From the NCBI RefSeq assembly GCF_022809125.1, contig NZ_JALGBI010000001.1:2046001-2110000 (forward strand): a stretch of 64,000 bases of DNA, given 5' to 3'. Shown piece by piece: positions 61,049 through 64,000 of the stretch; position 1 is the first letter of the stretch, and each line of letters opens with the position of its first letter. Position numbers and translations under genes: made by a program. The notes beneath the pieces are model-generated. The model ran no database searches. It saw only the letters and a list, made by a program, of their open reading frames with translations, and had not been told where the DNA came from. The DNA is from Variovorax terrae (GTDB taxonomy: Bacteria > Pseudomonadota > Gammaproteobacteria > Burkholderiales > Burkholderiaceae_C).

Positions 61049-63196
61049 ATGAAAACCATTCGATACGAACTCGCCGACGGCATCGCCACCCTCACCTTCG
61101 ACGAGCCCGGCTCGCCGGTCAACACCATGTGCGAACAATGGCAACACGACCTGACCGAGGCCACCGCCCAGGTGGTGAAGGACAAGGCCGCCATCAAGGG
61201 CATCATCCTGGCCTCGGCCAAGAGCACCTTCTTCGCGGGCGCCGACCTCAAGGGCACGATGCGCCTCAAGCCCGAGGACGCGCCGCGCGTGTTCGCCGAG
61301 ATCGAGCAGACCAAGAAGAACTTCCGCACGCTGGAGACGCTGGGCCAACCGGTGGTGAGCTGCATCAACGGCGCGGCCCTGGGCGGCGGCTGGGAGGTGG
61401 CGCTGGTGGGCCACTACCGCATCGCGCTGGACAACCCCAGGATCCAGCTCGGCCTGCCCGAGCTGACGCTGGGCCTGATCCCCGGCGCCAGCGGCATCAC
61501 CAAGATGACGCGGCTGCTGGGCCTGATGGGCGCGCAGCCCTACATCCTCGAGAGCAAGCTGTTCGGCCCGCGCGAGGCGCTGGAGCTGCAGCTCGTGCAC
61601 GAGCTGGTGGGCGACCCCGCCAAGCTGCGCGAGGCGGCGCTGGCCTTCATCGCCGCCCACCCCACGGCCCACCACCCCTGGGACGACAAGAACTACAAGA
61701 TGCCCGGCGGCACGCCCAGCAACCCCAAGATCGCCGCGGCCCTGAGCGTGGCGCCGGCCATGCTCAAGCAGAAAACGCGCGGCCTCTACCCCGCGCCCGA
61801 GTACGCGCTGGCCGCCATGGTGGAAGGCGCGCAGGTGGACTTCGACACCGCGCTTCGCATCGAGAGCCGCTATCTGGCCAAGCTGATCGTGAGCCCGGTG
61901 GCGAAGAACATGATCAACACGTTCTTCTTCAACATGAACGCGATCAAGAGCGGCCAGAGCCGGCCGAAGGACGTGCCGCGCTACAAGCCGGCGAAGGTCG
62001 GCATCCTCGGCGCCGGCATGATGGGCGCGGGCATCGCCTATGCCCAGGCCAGCCGCGGCATCGCCACCGTGCTCAAGGACGTGAGCCTGGACAAGGCCGA
62101 GCACGGCAAGGCCTACAGCGCCAAGCTCACGCAGCCGCGCGTCGAGAAAGGCCGCCTGAGCCCGCACGACCAGCAGGCGCTGCTGGACCGCATCACCCCC
62201 ACCGAGCGGGCCGACGACCTGAAAGGCTGCGACCTCATCATCGAAGCCGTGTTCGAGCAGCGCGAGCTCAAGGCGCGCGTGACAAAGGAGGCCGAGCCGC
62301 AGCTCGCGCCGGGCGGCTTCTTCGCCAGCAACACCTCCACCCTGCCCATCAGCGGCCTGGCCCAGGCCAGCGCGCATGCGGACAAGTTCATCGGCATCCA
62401 CTTCTTCAGCCCGGTGGACAAGATGAAGCTGGTGGAGATCATCCGCGGCAAGGCCACCGATGACGAGACCGTGGCGCGCGCCTTCGACTACGTGCAGGCG
62501 CTGGGCAAGATCCCGATCGTGGTGAACGACTCACGCGGCTTCTACACCAGCCGCACTTTCGGCACCTTCGTGATGGAGGGCGCGGCCATGCTGGGTGAAG
62601 GCATCCCGGCCAGCGTGATCGAGAACGCGGGCCTGCAGGCCGGCATGCCCGTGGGGCCGCTGGCGGTGCTGGACGAGACCGCGCTCTCCCTCAGCGTGCA
62701 CGTGCTCGACCAGACCCGCGCCGACTACCGCGCCGAGGGCAATACCTACATTGCCACGCCCGGCGAGCTCCTGGTGGAACGCATGGTCAAGGAGTTCGAC
62801 CGCAACGGCCGCGCCGCCGGCGGCGGCTTCTACGACTACCCTGCCGAGAAGGGCGCGAAGAAAAGCCTGTGGCCGCAGCTCAAGCCGCTGTTCGAGAAGC
62901 CCGGCGCCGCCTGGGACATGCAGGAGCTGAAGGACCGCCTGCTGTACCGCCAGGCCATCGAAACCGCGCGCTGCCTAGCCGAAGGCGTTCTGACCACGGT
63001 GCACGACGCCAACATCGGTTCGATCTTCGGCATCGGCTTCCCGGCCTGGACCGGCGGCGCCCTGCAGTTCATCTACGGCACGGGCATCGACGCCTTCTTC
63101 CACCGCGCCGAGGTGCTGGCCGCCCAGTACGGCCCGGGCTTCGCGCTGATGCCGCCGGTGAAGGACGCGATCCGCCAGCACCAGCCGGTGTACTGA
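61049..63196 (+). CDS. FadB-like 3-hydroxyacyl-CoA dehydrogenase/enoyl-CoA hydratase
   Basis: A 715-residue two-part beta-oxidation enzyme. The N-terminal crotonase domain has the oxyanion segment GADLKG and the two catalytic glutamates in NGAALGGGWEVALVGHYR and LGLPELTLGLIPGASG. The dehydrogenase part begins with the NAD fold VGILGAGMMGAGIAYAQASR near residue 317, then IGIHFFSPVDKMKLVEI with the catalytic His, and a C-terminal domain with YDYPAEKG. GGAG stands before the ATG at 61049, directly after repeat copy 7. With the thiolase gene upstream it forms the FadBA-like pair. Confidence 0.95.
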   Translation: MKTIRYELADGIATLTFDEPGSPVNTMCEQWQHDLTEATAQVVKDKAAIKGIILASAKSTFFAGADLKGTMRLKPEDAPRVFAEIEQTKKNFRTLETLGQPVVSCINGAALGGGWEVALVGHYRIALDNPRIQLGLPELTLGLIPGASGITKMTRLLGLMGAQPYILESKLFGPREALELQLVHELVGDPAKLREAALAFIAAHPTAHHPWDDKNYKMPGGTPSNPKIAAALSVAPAMLKQKTRGLYPAPEYALAAMVEGAQVDFDTALRIESRYLAKLIVSPVAKNMINTFFFNMNAIKSGQSRPKDVPRYKPAKVGILGAGMMGAGIAYAQASRGIATVLKDVSLDKAEHGKAYSAKLTQPRVEKGRLSPHDQQALLDRITPTERADDLKGCDLIIEAVFEQRELKARVTKEAEPQLAPGGFFASNTSTLPISGLAQASAHADKFIGIHFFSPVDKMKLVEIIRGKATDDETVARAFDYVQALGKIPIVVNDSRGFYTSRTFGTFVMEGAAMLGEGIPASVIENAGLQAGMPVGPLAVLDETALSLSVHVLDQTRADYRAEGNTYIATPGELLVERMVKEFDRNGRAAGGGFYDYPAEKGAKKSLWPQLKPLFEKPGAAWDMQELKDRLLYRQAIETARCLAEGVLTTVHDANIGSIFGIGFPAWTGGALQFIYGTGIDAFFHRAEVLAAQYGPGFALMPPVKDAIRQHQPVY

Positions 63197-63236
63197 GCCC
63201 TAGCAGCTGCCCTTGCTTCGCCCGCTTCACGGGAGA

Positions 63237-63725
63237 TCAGGGGATCACGGGCGGCAGGTACTGGTCGGCCGTGCGCTGCTGCTCGGGCGTGAGCTGGGCA
63301 TAGAGCTTCTTCGCGGCGTCGGCCAGGTCTTCCATCAGCGCATAGCGGTTCTGCGTCTCGCTCAGGCGCAGTTGCACAGCCTGCAGCGCCGACTGTTCGG
63401 CCACGGCCGAGGTGCGGCGCCCGTTCGCGGCTTCGTTCGCCCAGGCCAGGGTGCGTGCATAGAACGACTCCCAGGCCGGCGCCTGCTCGGGCGTGATCAG
63501 CAGGCGCATGCGCAGGTCGTAGAGCTTGTCCACCGTCTGCTGCGCGCGCGAGCCCGGTGCGGCTGAGGCATCGGACGGGCGCGCCGAGCTGCTCGTGTCG
63601 GCGGAGCGCCCGCGCCGCCCGCCCATCCCTCCCATACCACTGCTGAACTGGGCCAGCACCTGGCTGGCGCACAGAGCCAGCGTGGCGGCGACGAACAGGG
63701 GGCGGGTGGAACGAGGCGTGGTCAT
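63237..63725 (-). CDS. LTXXQ-motif (Spy/CpxP-like) periplasmic protein
   Basis: A 162-residue exported protein. A signal peptide (RPLFVAATLALCASQVLA) is followed by a Gly/Ser-rich stretch (FSSGMGGMGGRRGRS), then two long helices carrying LLITPEQAPAWESFY and LYAQLTPEQQRTADQYLP, the two LTPEQ motifs that mark the Spy/CpxP group. Such proteins act as envelope-stress chaperones or metal sensors. The ATG at 63725 is chosen; a reading from 63776 lacks a signal peptide at its start. Confidence 0.85.
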   Translation of the reverse strand: MTTPRSTRPLFVAATLALCASQVLAQFSSGMGGMGGRRGRSADTSSSARPSDASAAPGSRAQQTVDKLYDLRMRLLITPEQAPAWESFYARTLAWANEAANGRRTSAVAEQSALQAVQLRLSETQNRYALMEDLADAAKKLYAQLTPEQQRTADQYLPPVIP

Positions 63726-63811
63726 GGGCGGTCGGTCAGAGTTGGAAACTGGAGCGGAAGTCTGGCACCGAAACACCCGGACCGCGGCAACTTTGCCTGC
63801 GCTTACATCGC

Positions 63812-63858
63812 TTCACACGGCGTGTGGTGCGGAGCCGCCTCCACCACACTTGTGTGAA
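63812..63858. terminator. Strong inverted repeat downstream of the AraC gene
   Basis: Arms TTCACACGGCGTGTGGTG and CACCACACTTGTGTGAA can pair over ~16 bases with a small bulge and a 12-base loop. It lies between the AraC-family gene and the LTXXQ gene, both on the minus strand. It may end the AraC transcript or be an operator; no U-run is seen. Confidence 0.4.
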
Positions 63859-63872
63859 GGCGCCGGCCGCAC

Positions 63873-64000
63873 TCAGGCCTGCATCTGCCGCAGCCAGGCG
63901 CCGGGCGACAGGCCCACGCTGCCCTTGAAGCGCCGGCTGAAATGGCTCTGGTCGGCAAAGCCGCAGGCCAGCGCCACCTCGGCCAGCGGCCGGCCCGAGC
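63873..64000 (-). CDS. AraC-family regulator, C-terminal end (partial)
   Basis: The last 42 residues of an AraC/XylS-type regulator, cut by the window edge. SGRPLAEVALACGFADQSHF and SRRFKGSVGLSPGAWLRQMQ are the second HTH of the AraC DNA-binding domain. The effector domain is outside the window, so the signal cannot be inferred. Confidence 0.9.
   Translation of the reverse strand, partial: SGRPLAEVALACGFADQSHFSRRFKGSVGLSPGAWLRQMQA

Overview
The window is high-GC DNA from a betaproteobacterium of the order Burkholderiales, most likely the family Comamonadaceae (Variovorax/Acidovorax/Polaromonas-like). The reasons are two Bug/TctC-type periplasmic binding proteins, an imuA-imuB-dnaE2 mutagenesis cassette, an HdeD protein, a beta-oxidation cluster and a dispersed palindromic repeat (GCTAT-N7-ATAGC) of a type I associate with this family. 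The genus is inferred from protein character, not from a search. No tRNA, rRNA or CRISPR array was seen.

Layout. 0.1-6.4 kb: catabolic accessory genes (alpha/beta hydrolase + Bug receptor with a divergent LysR gene, HdeD, a Rieske oxygenase, a secreted serine hydrolase). 6.5-13 kb: YgiQ radical-SAM protein, a GAF protein, and an operon of FAD monooxygenase, DUF2783 protein, MarR regulator and Gfo/Idh oxidoreductase, with a MarR-type palindrome upstream. 13.1-17.9 kb: tightly overlapped rpiR-type regulator, class III aminotransferase, Bug receptor and M81 (MlrC) metallopeptidase. 17.9-19.2 kb: two unknown membrane-anchored genes lying between 48-bp direct repeats made from the 3' end of the M81 gene. 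19.2-23 kb: crotonase, CHRD lipoprotein, gdhA with an NtrC-like site, DUF924. 23.1-31.8 kb: a signalling block (NarL-type regulator, divergent PAS kinase, small unknown gene, large hybrid kinase, REC-adenylyl cyclase). 32.1-34.5 kb: ExeA/GspB-like pair. 34.5-41.8 kb: SOS mutasome genes behind a LexA box, then RNA ligase-like and EVE proteins. 42-44.6 kb: small secreted proteins and a fragment of an acyl-CoA dehydrogenase gene. 44.6-50.0 kb: a fossil integron. 50.2-56.4 kb: gamma-glutamyltransferase, a DctB/DctD-like two-component pair and an amino-acid-binding protein. 56.4-64 kb: acyl-CoA dehydrogenase, phosphoesterase, Rieske oxygenase, thiolase, FadB-like enzyme, an LTXXQ protein and the end of an AraC-family gene.

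The most notable region is 44.6-50.0 kb. A 57-residue N-terminal stub of an integron integrase (minus strand) is cut off by the end of a decayed IS3-family element, whose first bases supply the stop codon. On the other side of the attI region stand nine gene cassettes, all on the plus strand, each closed by an attC site. The first bases of most cassettes are complementary to the first bases of their own attC site, as expected of cassettes inserted by integrase. The cassettes encode an OsmC protein, a GNAT acetyltransferase, an ASCH protein, secreted, lipid-anchored and membrane proteins, and several proteins I do not recognise; none looks like antibiotic resistance. The array is therefore probably frozen unless an integrase acts in trans.

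Other structure beyond the genes: a ~65-bp palindromic repeat occurs seven times; some copies supply or touch stop codons, and two lie in frame inside imuB and dnaE2. A 19-bp operator-like motif is shared by the Rieske gene at 58.4 kb and the thiolase gene at 59.8 kb, and another motif is shared by the kinase/regulator promoter region and a spot upstream of the small unknown gene at 27 kb.
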